From: Solimonas sp040391865
GTDB taxonomy: Bacteria; Pseudomonadota; Gammaproteobacteria; Nevskiales; Nevskiaceae
DNA: 36,026 bases
Assembly: GCA_040391865.1 (NCBI GenBank)
Contig: JBEBWZ010000020.1
Coordinates: 1-36,026 of the forward strand
Direction: 5' to 3'
A program made the position numbers and the translations under genes. Shown here in pieces: positions 29,059-36,026 of the stretch (its first letter is position 1; every line of letters starts with the position of its first letter). Under the pieces are notes generated by a model. The model was not told the DNA's origin. It made no database searches and was given only the letters and a program-made list of their open reading frames with translations.

Positions 29059-30654
29059 TCAGTGTTCATGTCGGTGTCCTGCGGGTGTGGTTGGCGGCTC
29101 GGACGTCATCTCCATCTCATGCATCGAATGTCCGGCGTGCGGATCGGTGGCTTCGCCACCCCTGTCGGCATGTCCGGAGTGATCCATGCCGTTCATGTCG
29201 TGAGACTTGCCGTGCATCGAGTGCTGGCTGTGGTCCATGCCCCCGTCCCTGGGTCTCAGGATCTCCACCGGATCGACCGTCGGCTGTGCAGTTCGATCGG
29301 CGCCGGGCAGTGCCCGCCCCACGGCGCGACTCAGCGCGGTGCGTGCCGTCCAGTAGTCGCGTACCGCAGCGATGTAACCGGCGTAGGCGTCGTATTCCTG
29401 CTGCTTGGTCTGGATCACTTCGAAGATGCCGATGAGCATGTAGTTCTGCTCCTTCAGCGCCTGCTCGACCACGATTTCCTGATGAGGAATCAGTGCACCG
29501 CGGTATTCCATGGCCAGCGCCTTGGCAGCAGCAACCCGGGCGGCGGCGAGCTGCACATCGTTGGAGACATCGAGCACCGCCTGATCGAGTTCGGCCTCGG
29601 CCTGCTCCAGCGCCGCCTGGATCGCGGCCGTGCGCCCGCCGCCCCAGTTGAACAGCGGCAGTTCGAGTGCGAGTGTCGGACCCGCGTTGATGGCGCCGTC
29701 GTAATCGCGCTCGCGTTCGCCACCGATCTCGATGCCGTTGATTAGCCTTGTGCGTCGGGTGTAGCCGTAGCGATCGGCAATTGCTTCTGCGGTGCGGCGC
29801 AGGCTGGCAACGTCGAGACGGCTATCCAGTGCCAGCCGCTGTAGCGCGGCGACCTCGTCCTCCTGCGGCAAGGGTTCAGCGAGTCCTGCTGCCAGCGACC
29901 AGCCGTTGCGGTCTGCAGAAAGCCCCATCAGGCGATTGAGCTGCGAGTGTGCAGCAACCGCAGCAGCCTGCGCCGAGATGGCGGCAAGTGCTGCCTGGCT
30001 GGCAGCCACCCGCTCCATCGACAGTTGGCGACGGCTGATGTTGCCGGCATCGAAGAAGCGTTGCGCCAGTGTTGCCGATGCCTGTTGCGCCTTTGCGGCA
30101 GCGGCGCGCATCTGCGCGAGCTGGTCGGCACCGACGGCATCGAACCACGCGGTTTCAACCGCGGCGGCCAGATCCTGGGCGGCCGCTGCGACGCTCAGCT
30201 TCGCGGCTGCAAACTGCGCCTGTGCAAAGCGGCTGTTCGCGGGCAGGAACAGCAGATTGACGAAGTTGAACGCGATGCCGACCGAGACCTGGGCACCATT
30301 CACGCCCTGGCTGGAGTCGCCGGACATGCGCGCCAGCGACAGCACCGGATTGGCCAGCCGCGCGGCGTCGTAGACCTCGGCGGCGGCAAAACCGAGCCGC
30401 GCCGTTTCGCGCCGCAATGCCGGATTGTTGAGCAGCGCAAGCTGCACGGCGACCTCGGCGGTCAGCGGTGCGGTCAGCGCGCGATCGGTAAAGGCCCCGA
30501 GATCGTCAGGCGTCTGGGGCAAAGGGCGGCCGCGATCGGCCGTCAACTGGCCCACCTCGGCTCGCCCCCAATCGGCTGGCACGGCGGCACAGCCGGTCAG
30601 TGCGGCCAGCAGCAGCGACACGGGCAACAGCGGAATTCGGGAATACACGAGCAT
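29059..30654 (-). CDS. TolC-family outer-membrane lipoprotein with His/Met-rich C-terminal tail
   Basis: The 531-residue precursor has a lipoprotein signal with lipobox LTGC near residues 19-22. Two TolC/OEP repeats follow, visible as paired long helices (for example AVQLALLNNPALRRETARLG and ALDSRLDVASLRRTAEAIAD) with strand segments such as GPTLALELPLFNWGGGRTAA. Residues about 470-531 form a tail with some twelve His and seven Met, including MDHSQHSMHG and MDHSGH. OEP proteins normally serve as exit channels for RND or ABC pumps through an adaptor, but none is encoded nearby, and the periplasmic or surface location of the tail is uncertain. The tail suggests copper capture at the channel. 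It is the second gene of the operon, 98 bp after the first. Confidence 0.92.
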   Translation of the reverse strand: MLVYSRIPLLPVSLLLAALTGCAAVPADWGRAEVGQLTADRGRPLPQTPDDLGAFTDRALTAPLTAEVAVQLALLNNPALRRETARLGFAAAEVYDAARLANPVLSLARMSGDSSQGVNGAQVSVGIAFNFVNLLFLPANSRFAQAQFAAAKLSVAAAAQDLAAAVETAWFDAVGADQLAQMRAAAAKAQQASATLAQRFFDAGNISRRQLSMERVAASQAALAAISAQAAAVAAHSQLNRLMGLSADRNGWSLAAGLAEPLPQEDEVAALQRLALDSRLDVASLRRTAEAIADRYGYTRRTRLINGIEIGGERERDYDGAINAGPTLALELPLFNWGGGRTAAIQAALEQAEAELDQAVLDVSNDVQLAAARVAAAKALAMEYRGALIPHQEIVVEQALKEQNYMLIGIFEVIQTKQQEYDAYAGYIAAVRDYWTARTALSRAVGRALPGADRTAQPTVDPVEILRPRDGGMDHSQHSMHGKSHDMNGMDHSGHADRGGEATDPHAGHSMHEMEMTSEPPTTPAGHRHEH

Positions 30655-30752
30655 CTCCCAGCAGTCTTGAGAAACCGTCGCGGCAAGCCCGCGACGAGCA
30701 CGACCACGAGCCGTGACGCAGGGCTTGCCTGCGCCGCAGTCGCGGCAGCAAC

Positions 30753-31217
30753 TCAGGATCTACTGGGGGGACGAATCAGATCGAGGCCGTGCGCGGAGCG
30801 CGGAGCCGTCACCGGCTCGGGAATCGCGAGTGCGATCAATGCGGCGGAATGAACGACGGCGATGCCGGAACTGGTCATGCCGGGGGCACTGCCGGTGCAA
30901 CTGGCCATGGCGCAGGCCGCGCCGCAATGACAGACCAGATCGTCGATGGCAACCGTCACGTTCGGCACGGCGCCATGGTGCCCGTGATGGGTCATGCCGT
31001 CGTCGCCCATGCCCATGCCCATATCCATGTTCATGGGCATGTGCATGTCGTGCTTGTGCATGGCCGCAGAATGATCGCCGTGGCGCATCTCTGCAGACGT
31101 CGCCGGCTCGATACTGCCAAGCTTTGCGCAGGCCATTCCCGTCGCCGAGGCCGTGGACTGCAGGCCCACGCACAGCGCGATCAGGAGGATCAGGAAATGG
31201 ACGGCAGACGAACGCAT
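30753..31217 (-). CDS. Exported His/Met/Cys-rich copper-operon leader protein (CopL-like)
   Basis: The 154-residue precursor has a signal peptide (about residues 1-25, ending STASA). Residues about 44-82 are packed with His and Met (HKHDMHMPMNMDMGMGMGDD, then GMTHHGHHG), and CHCGAACAMASC follows at 96-107. The pattern of a small exported Cys/His/Met-rich protein as first gene of a copper operon resembles CopL of xanthomonads, which is needed for copper induction of copAB; similarity here is one of composition and position, not shown by alignment. The ATG at 31217 was preferred because a signal peptide starts there; the frame is open to 31352 but would cross the promoter. A MerR-type promoter lies about 105 bp upstream. 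Confidence 0.8.
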   Translation of the reverse strand: MRSSAVHFLILLIALCVGLQSTASATGMACAKLGSIEPATSAEMRHGDHSAAMHKHDMHMPMNMDMGMGMGDDGMTHHGHHGAVPNVTVAIDDLVCHCGAACAMASCTGSAPGMTSSGIAVVHSAALIALAIPEPVTAPRSAHGLDLIRPPSRS

Positions 31218-31320
31218 GATGGGATTAGATGCTGCCGTTGCAGGAAGTTCAATATCCGGATGGATGCCATTGGCGACGCGGATCCGCCAAGGACCGGCTC
31301 CGTCGTGAATCGACACCGCG

Positions 31321-31352
31321 AATATGCACTCTGGACTAGGGTCCAGAGTCAA
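31321..31352 (-). promoter_or_regulatory. MerR-family (CueR/ZntR-type) operator-promoter of the copper operon
   Basis: On the minus strand TTGACT (31352-31347) and CATATT (31326-31321) are 20 bp apart. Between and overlapping them is a perfect dyad: ACTCTGGAC (31328-31336), a 4-bp centre, then GTCCAGAGT (31341-31349). An over-long 19-20 bp spacer filled by a dyad is the defining design of promoters activated by MerR-family metal sensors, and the arm sequence is close to the zntA-type operator. No merR-family gene is in the window, so the regulator is encoded elsewhere. Confidence 0.8.
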
Positions 31353-31403
31353 CTGCCGCCAGCGAAGATCGCTGCATCGTGCGCCCGCTGTCGATCAGCG
31401 CTT

Positions 31404-32729
31404 CTAGAAGCCGGGCGGCAACAGGAGTTCATAAGTGATCCCCAGTCCCGCACCGTAGCCGCCACCAGGCTTCGGCCCGCCGCGGTCGCTGGTGAAGTAC
31501 ATCCGCCGTCCATCCGGCGAGAACGCGATGCCGGCGATCTCGGAACTGTCCTGCCCCACGATCTGCAGCAGCGGCTTGAGGCTGCGATCGGGCAGGATCG
31601 CCACCACCTGCATGCTGCCACCGTCTTCGGCCACCAGCACGTCGCCCTGCGAGGTGACGGTGATGTTGTCGACGCCAGACAGGATCGGGTTGTCGCTGGT
31701 CGCGAGGTCGTAGATCACTTCCAGCGTTTCGCGGTGAGAGTCATAGACCCAGATGCGGTTGTCGCCCTTGGTCGAGAAGTAGACATAGCCATGGTAGTTC
31801 CAGAGGCCTTCACCACCATCGAACGCCGCACTGTCCGGATGGCGGTGGCGATCCTGCTGCTGCGACGGATTCAGGGCATCGATCCATTCAACGGGTTGCG
31901 GCGCCGTGACCGCGCCTGCCAGGCCGGCACCATTGACCTTGAGCACTTGCAGCTTGCCGCTCTGCAGCGCCGCCCTTGGTGCGCCCGCCGGCCAATCGGT
32001 GGCATCCGCGACCCAGCGATAGAAGCGTCCGTCGGGCAGGTCCTCGGTCATGTAGATCACGCGACGTTCGACATCGATCGCCGCCGCCTCATGCGAGAAG
32101 CGTCCCAGCGTCGGCCGCGCAATCGCTGAGTTGCGGCCGCTGGGATCGCATTCCCACACTTGCCCGTTCGGCCATTCCTCGCAGGAGAGCCAGGTGCTCC
32201 AGGGCGTGACGCAGCCTGCGCAGTTGAAGGTCGTATTGCCGAGAATGCGATATGCGTCGGTGATCGTGCCGTCCGCCGCGAATTCGAGCACCCCGGCGCC
32301 ACCGAGCCCGGGGGTAAAGACTTCGATGATGTCTGAGAGCGGCGCCAGCGGCGGATACAGGAAACCCAGGCTGCCGGCGCCGGGAATCTCGCTGTTCGAG
32401 ACGTAATACCAGCCGCCGTCGGCCTTGGGCAGTACCCCGCCGCCGTCCGGAAAGATATGCCAGAGATAATTGCTGTTCGAAACCGGCCGGCGGTTGGTGA
32501 TCGCCACGATGCGCGTGCTGAAGCCCTCCGGCACGCGGATGCCCAGCTCGTTCGGCTCGCCCAGCGGGCCCAGCTTCGCGAACCGTCCGATCTGGCCGCC
32601 GTCTCCACTGTCGCTGCAGGCGCTCAGCAAGGATCCGCCGACGCCGATTGCGCCCGCACTCAAGAACAGATTGCGCAGGAACTCGCGGCGGCTGTAGCCG
32701 CCGTTGGGGGCAAGAAATAGCGGATTCAT
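31404..32729 (-). CDS. PhoX/DUF839-family Tat-exported lipoprotein
   Basis: The 441-residue precursor starts with a twin-arginine signal (YSRREFLRNLFLSAGAIGVG) that ends in a lipobox LSAC, so it is probably exported folded and then lipidated. The mature part is a beta-propeller-like DUF839/PhoX sequence with EVFTPGLGGAGVLEF, CAGCVTPWSTWLSCEEWPNG, RFSHEAAAIDVERRVIYMTEDLPDG and DNITVTSQGDVLVAEDGG. PhoX enzymes are calcium- and iron-dependent phosphatases; TPWSTWLSCEE and the HEA segment match metal-site regions. Whether it is an active phosphatase is uncertain. Its stop is only about 50 bp from the copper promoter on the same strand, so read-through into the copper operon is possible. Confidence 0.9.
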   Translation of the reverse strand: MNPLFLAPNGGYSRREFLRNLFLSAGAIGVGGSLLSACSDSGDGGQIGRFAKLGPLGEPNELGIRVPEGFSTRIVAITNRRPVSNSNYLWHIFPDGGGVLPKADGGWYYVSNSEIPGAGSLGFLYPPLAPLSDIIEVFTPGLGGAGVLEFAADGTITDAYRILGNTTFNCAGCVTPWSTWLSCEEWPNGQVWECDPSGRNSAIARPTLGRFSHEAAAIDVERRVIYMTEDLPDGRFYRWVADATDWPAGAPRAALQSGKLQVLKVNGAGLAGAVTAPQPVEWIDALNPSQQQDRHRHPDSAAFDGGEGLWNYHGYVYFSTKGDNRIWVYDSHRETLEVIYDLATSDNPILSGVDNITVTSQGDVLVAEDGGSMQVVAILPDRSLKPLLQIVGQDSSEIAGIAFSPDGRRMYFTSDRGGPKPGGGYGAGLGITYELLLPPGF

Positions 32730-33068
32730 GATCGCGAGCGGTCCCTAACCTGTGGAATGGATCGGGGATCATTGGTCATCTGTCAGCTAGCCCCCCGGCC
32801 CGCCAAGCATAGCGGTCTGATGAAACATTCCATAGGCCGGACATAGCGCGGCCGTCCGGCCCGTTCCGTCGGGACTGCAAGCCCCTCGCGCAGTCGCGGT
32901 AAACTAGCGCCCCGCCCGCGCCGCTGGTTACAGCCGTTAGGCGGTTCACGGCGAGGGCGCGCGGAGGGGACCAGGCATTCGGTCCCGATCCGGTCCCACT
33001 GGCCACTCTCCTTGTTCAGGAACTGCAGTAGAAACAGCGCACGAACCCGCGCGCATCGGAATACGGGC
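32730..33068. other. Intergenic region between the PhoX-like gene and dusA
   Basis: About 340 bp without a supported gene separates the two divergent genes. It should contain both promoters. For dusA, TAAACT at 32900-32905 is a possible -10 element, with no good -35 at the proper distance. For the PhoX-like gene no promoter was convincing. I saw no PHO-box-like tandem repeat, RNA gene or terminator. If dusA starts at the TTG at 33012, the gap shrinks to about 280 bp. Confidence 0.5.
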
Positions 33069-34091
33069 TTGACCGCAGAAACCCCTACAAAACCCGCAGA
33101 ACACAGCCCTTACCGCTTCTGCGTGGCGCCGATGATGGACTGGACTGACCGGCATTGCCGGTTTTTCCTGCGCCAGATGTCGCATCACTCGCGGCTGTAT
33201 ACCGAGATGATCACCACCGGGGCGCTGATCCACGGTTCGCGCACGCGTCTGCTCAAGTTCGATCCTGCCGAGCACCCGCTGGCCCTGCAGCTCGGTGGCT
33301 CGGAGCTGGACGATCTTGCGCGTTCCGCCGAACTCGGCGAGCGCCAGGGGTATCACGAGATCAATCTCAACTGCGGTTGCCCTTCCGACCGCGTGCAGGA
33401 AGGTCGTTTCGGCGCCTGTCTGATGCGCGAGCCGGATCACGTGGCCGACGCCGTGCGTGCGATGCGCGCTTCGACCCGGCTGCCGGTGACGGTCAAGCAC
33501 CGCATCGGTGTCGACGACTCCGAGGACTACGCGTTCATGCATCACTTCGTGGAGACCGTTGCGGCGGCCGGCTGCGAGGTGTTCATCGTGCACGCACGCA
33601 AGGCCTGGCTCAAAGGACTTTCGCCGAAGGAAAATCGCGAGATTCCGCCGCTGCAATACGATCTGGTCTATCGCCTGAAGCAGGATTTTCCGCAGCTGAC
33701 GATCGTGATCAACGGCGGGATCAAGACCATGGACGATTGCGAGCGGCATCTGCGCCATGTTGATGGCGTGATGCTCGGGCGTGAGGTCTACGACAATCCC
33801 TATCTGATGGCGGAAGTCGATGGCCGCCTGTTCGGGGATGCCCGTACCCCGCCGACGCGTCACCAGGTGATCGAACGGCTCATTCCGTATGCCGAACGCG
33901 AACTGCAGAAAGGCGCGCACCTGAACCACATCACCCGCCACATTCTCGGCCTGTTCCGCGGCCAGGTCGGTGGCCGTGCCTTCCGTCGCACGCTGTCCGA
34001 AGGCGCGGTGCATGGTGGCGGCGATATCGAATTGCTGGAAGACGCGTTGGCGGATGTCGACGACGCACAAACCCATCCTTTTGCTGTCTGA
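33069..34091 (+). CDS. dusA: tRNA-dihydrouridine synthase A (DusA)
   Basis: The product matches DusA, the FMN enzyme that reduces uridine to dihydrouridine at positions 20 and 20a of tRNA. Landmarks are YRFCVAPMMDWTDRHCRFFL, YTEMITTGALIHG, HPLALQLGGSE, INLNCGCPSDRVQEGRFGAC with the catalytic Cys, VKHRIGVDD, VHARKAWLKGLSPKENREIP and VINGGIKT. DusB and DusC lack this exact WLKGLSPKENRE motif. No ATG exists near the start: TTG at 33069 gives 340 residues and is preferred on homologue length; TTG at 33012 would give 359. Neither has a strong ribosome-binding site. A cyclophilin gene follows 12 bp downstream. Confidence 0.93.
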   Translation: MTAETPTKPAEHSPYRFCVAPMMDWTDRHCRFFLRQMSHHSRLYTEMITTGALIHGSRTRLLKFDPAEHPLALQLGGSELDDLARSAELGERQGYHEINLNCGCPSDRVQEGRFGACLMREPDHVADAVRAMRASTRLPVTVKHRIGVDDSEDYAFMHHFVETVAAAGCEVFIVHARKAWLKGLSPKENREIPPLQYDLVYRLKQDFPQLTIVINGGIKTMDDCERHLRHVDGVMLGREVYDNPYLMAEVDGRLFGDARTPPTRHQVIERLIPYAERELQKGAHLNHITRHILGLFRGQVGGRAFRRTLSEGAVHGGGDIELLEDALADVDDAQTHPFAV

Positions 34092-34103
34092 AGGATCTGT
34101 ACG

Positions 34104-34679
34104 ATGAAAAAACTTTTACTGACCTGCCTGCTGGGATTGATCATGACCACTGCCGTAGCCAAAGAACCCACCCGCGTCCTGCTGCAGACGACTGCGGGCA
34201 ACATCACGCTGGAACTCGATGCCGAACACGCACCGAAATCCACCGCCAACTTCGTCCAGTACGTCAAGGACAAGCATTACGACGGTCTGGTGTTCCATCG
34301 GGTCATCCGTGGCTTCATGGTCCAGGGTGGCGGCTACGACAGCAGCTACGCACAGCGCAAGACCCGCGCGCCGATCGAGAACGAAGCCAAGAACGGCCTC
34401 AAGAACGATCGCGGCACGATCGCGATGGCGCGGACCAACGACCCGCATTCGGCGTCGTCGCAGTTCTACATCAACCACGCCGACAACGCGTCGCTGGACT
34501 ATCCGAGCTTTGATGGCTGGGGGTATGCCGTGTTCGGCAAGGTCGTCGAAGGCATGGACGTGGTCGACAAGATCGCCGAAGCGCCGACCGGCCCGGGCCG
34601 CCCGTTCGGGCGTGACATGCCGGTGACGCAGGTGATCATCGAAAAGGCCACGCTGATCGAGACGCCAGCCGCCAACTGA
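34104..34679 (+). CDS. Periplasmic cyclophilin-type peptidyl-prolyl isomerase
   Basis: The 191-residue precursor has a Sec signal peptide (MKKLLLTCLLGLIMTTAVA, cleavage near 19/20) and then a complete bacterial cyclophilin domain. Active-site segments are FHRVIRGFMVQGGGYD (Arg, Phe, Met and Gln), AMARTNDPHSASSQFYIN and WGYAVFGKVVEGMDVVDKI. It catalyses proline isomerisation in the periplasm, corresponding to PpiA rather than cytoplasmic PpiB because of the signal peptide; the symbol is withheld since the two are hard to separate by sequence alone. It lies 12 bp after dusA and 19 bp before lpxH, so the three genes are likely co-transcribed. Confidence 0.94.
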   Translation: MKKLLLTCLLGLIMTTAVAKEPTRVLLQTTAGNITLELDAEHAPKSTANFVQYVKDKHYDGLVFHRVIRGFMVQGGGYDSSYAQRKTRAPIENEAKNGLKNDRGTIAMARTNDPHSASSQFYINHADNASLDYPSFDGWGYAVFGKVVEGMDVVDKIAEAPTGPGRPFGRDMPVTQVIIEKATLIETPAAN

Positions 34680-34698
34680 GGCGCTCGCGAGCATCGCC

Positions 34699-35421
34699 GT
34701 GACGACACTGCTGTTGTCGGATCTGCATTTGCCGGACCAGCCCTCGCCTTTGCGCGAGGGCTTTCTGCGTTTTCTGGCCGGCCCGGCGCAGTCGGCACAA
34801 CGGATTTATCTGCTCGGCGATATTTTCGAGTACTGGATCGGCGACGACGTCGGGCTGCAGGATTACGCAGCGGAAGTTCGTGCATTGAAGACATTGTCGA
34901 CCCGCGGGGTGGCGCTGTATTTCATGGCCGGAAATCGTGACTTCCTGGTGGGACGTCGTTTCGCCGAGGCCGCCGGTGTGCGCCTGCTGGATGATCCGAG
35001 TCTGATCGAGCTGGACGGCGTGCCCACGCTGCTTGCCCACGGCGATGCCTACTGCACGGACGACAAGGCCTATCTGCGCTGGCGGCGGTTTTCACGCAAC
35101 CGTCTGGCGCAATGGTCGTTTGCGCGTCTGCCGGTCGCGCGTCGCCGCCGCATCGCCGGCGATCTGCGCGGCAAGAGCCGTCGCGACAAGCGCTACAAAC
35201 CCGAAGACATCATGGATGTCAGCGCTGCTGCGATCACGGCGGCATTGCGTGACAGTGGAACGCAGCGGCTGATCCACGGTCACACGCATCGCCCTGCCGA
35301 TCATTCGCTCAGCATCGATGGCCGGGCGGCAGAGCGGATCGTGCTGGCCGACTGGCATCCCGATCGCATGGAGTACCTGCAGGCTGAAGGCGGGCAGTTG
35401 CGACGCTGCCTGATGACCTGA
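34699..35421 (+). CDS. lpxH: UDP-2,3-diacylglucosamine diphosphatase (LpxH)
   Basis: The 240-residue protein is a calcineurin-like metallophosphoesterase with all LpxH metal ligands visible: Asp8 and His10 in SDLHL, Asp41 in LLGDIFEYWIGDD, Asn79 in GNRD, His114 in AHGD, and His193, His195 and His197 in IHGHTHRPA. It removes UMP from UDP-2,3-diacylglucosamine to give lipid X, the fourth step of lipid A synthesis, at the inner face of the inner membrane. It indicates a Gram-negative cell that uses LpxH rather than LpxI or LpxG. The start is GTG at 34699. Pairing of a cyclophilin gene with lpxH is common in gammaproteobacteria. Confidence 0.95.
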   Translation: MTTLLLSDLHLPDQPSPLREGFLRFLAGPAQSAQRIYLLGDIFEYWIGDDVGLQDYAAEVRALKTLSTRGVALYFMAGNRDFLVGRRFAEAAGVRLLDDPSLIELDGVPTLLAHGDAYCTDDKAYLRWRRFSRNRLAQWSFARLPVARRRRIAGDLRGKSRRDKRYKPEDIMDVSAAAITAALRDSGTQRLIHGHTHRPADHSLSIDGRAAERIVLADWHPDRMEYLQAEGGQLRRCLMT

Positions 35422-35483
35422 ACACTGTGTTGCTTTAGCGTTGAACGCTGTCCCGAAATCACGATTGAGACTTAGGCGTATTG

Positions 35484-36026
35484 ATGAAAGAACTGTTGCC
35501 CCACTGGACCCAGACCTGGCTGGACGTGATCGTTCCGGTCGGTCAGGTTGCCCTGATCCTGATCGCGGCCTGGCTGCTGCGCACGCTGGTGCGGCGCCTG
35601 ATCCAGCGGCTGTGCCTGCGCTATAACCTGCCCCCGGAAATCGCGATCAGTGCGCGGCGCGTCAGCAGCTTCCTGATCTACTTTGCCGCGCTGTTGCTGG
35701 CGCTCGAACGCCTGGGCGTATCCGGGACCGTGCTGTGGACCGCATTCACCGGTTTTGCCGCGGTGGCCGCGGTGGCGTTCTTTGCCGCGTGGAGCGTGCT
35801 GTCCAACATCTTCTGCACTTTGCTGATCTTCACCACCCGCCCGTTCCGCCTGCACGATCAGATCGAATTGCTGGAAAGCGGCGACAAGCCGGGGCTCAAG
35901 GGGCGGGTTCTCGACATCAACCTGATCTACACCACGCTGGAAGAAGTGCGCGACGATCATGCCGGCCCCGTGCTGCAGATCCCCAACAGCCTGTTCTTCC
36001 AGCGCAGCACGCGACGCTGGCGCGGC
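35484..36026 (+). CDS. MscS-family mechanosensitive channel, N-terminal part (runs off the window)
   Basis: From the ATG at 35484 the frame stays open for 181 codons to the window edge. Three hydrophobic segments are visible (about residues 14-36, 58-79 and 83-112). The last, with WTAFTGFAAVAAVAFFAAWSVLSN, is the Gly/Ala-rich pore-lining helix of MscS-type channels, followed by the beta-domain start FTTRPFRLHDQIELL. Many relatives have PxRVGD there; this one has PFRLHDQ. The family opens at high membrane tension to release osmolytes. A 13-bp palindrome AGCGTTgAACGCT (35437-35449) lies between lpxH and this gene. The C-terminus is outside the window, so extra domains cannot be excluded. Confidence 0.88.
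   Translation, partial: MKELLPHWTQTWLDVIVPVGQVALILIAAWLLRTLVRRLIQRLCLRYNLPPEIAISARRVSSFLIYFAALLLALERLGVSGTVLWTAFTGFAAVAAVAFFAAWSVLSNIFCTLLIFTTRPFRLHDQIELLESGDKPGLKGRVLDINLIYTTLEEVRDDHAGPVLQIPNSLFFQRSTRRWRG

Noticed and set aside
31328..31349. The dyad after the PhoX-like gene as a terminator
   Set aside because: It has no following T-run on the minus strand and instead fits exactly between a -35 and a -10 with the spacing of MerR-type promoters.
30789..32129. Plus-strand open frame rich in His across the copper leader gene and the PhoX-like gene
   Set aside because: The His codons come from the complement of Met (ATG read as CAT) in the His/Met-rich gene; it crosses an established promoter and two real genes.
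35437..35449. AGCGTTgAACGCT palindrome between lpxH and the MscS gene as a terminator
   Set aside because: A one-base centre cannot form a hairpin with a proper loop and no T-run follows; it may be an operator but there is no further support.

Overview
The window is about 36 kb of GC-rich, densely packed bacterial chromosome. The gene set points to a gammaproteobacterium: class I plus class II fumarases, an E. coli-like PurB, quinone-dependent PyrD, LpxH, DusA, an OprF-like OmpA with thrombospondin type-3 repeats, Uup and MacAB-like export genes. A Baeyer-Villiger monooxygenase, several short-chain dehydrogenases, a high-molecular-weight FabG and a DUF6351 lipoprotein would fit an oligotrophic or lipid/hydrocarbon-using lineage such as Nevskiales/Solimonadaceae. 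That placement is an inference; no rRNA or other taxonomic marker is present.

Layout. (1) 1-3.7 kb: 5' end of a class I fumarase and complete fumC (both minus), then purB and a small DUF7931-like gene (plus). (2) 3.7-9.4 kb, minus: a DUF1289/acyl-CoA thioesterase pair with overlapping start and stop, an OmpA/OprF-type porin with its own intrinsic terminator, and a tight ribA - ABC1 kinase - pyrD operon. (3) 9.5-16.5 kb: a FabG4-type reductase (minus), then on the plus strand an anchored Ala/Pro-rich protein, an SDR, a small membrane protein, a DUF6351 lipoprotein and a conspicuously AT-rich DUF4468 lipoprotein. (4) 16.5-21.9 kb: a MacA/MacB-type tripartite export operon (minus) divergent from uup (plus), with a concentric nested dyad between them. 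(5) 21.9-22.5 kb: two abutting insertion-sequence remnants, an IS256-family 3' end and an IS3-family left end. (6) 22.5-25.7 kb: SDR and BVMO genes (minus) divergent from a TetR regulator, with two matching 18-bp dyads over the shared promoter region. (7) 25.7-26.1 kb: ppiC and a strong hairpin. (8) 26.1-31.35 kb, minus: a six-gene copper-handling operon behind a MerR-type promoter. (9) 31.4-36.0 kb: a Tat-exported PhoX/DUF839 lipoprotein (minus), then dusA, a periplasmic cyclophilin, lpxH and the start of a MscS channel (plus).

The copper operon is the best candidate for a system deserving description. In transcription order it encodes a His/Met/Cys-rich exported protein, a TolC-like lipoprotein with a His/Met-rich C-terminal tail, a small exported His/Met protein, a Tat-exported two-domain multicopper oxidase, a membrane-anchored cytochrome c and a DUF411 lipoprotein. 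No copper ATPase, RND pump or membrane-fusion partner lies in the window. Three of its proteins share a short MDHS motif. A second notable item is the ABC1-family kinase between ribA and pyrD, which departs from the family in both signature elements (K-x-A-Q for KxGQ, and a glycine in the Ala-rich loop). No tRNA, rRNA, CRISPR array, intact mobile element or complete prophage was seen.
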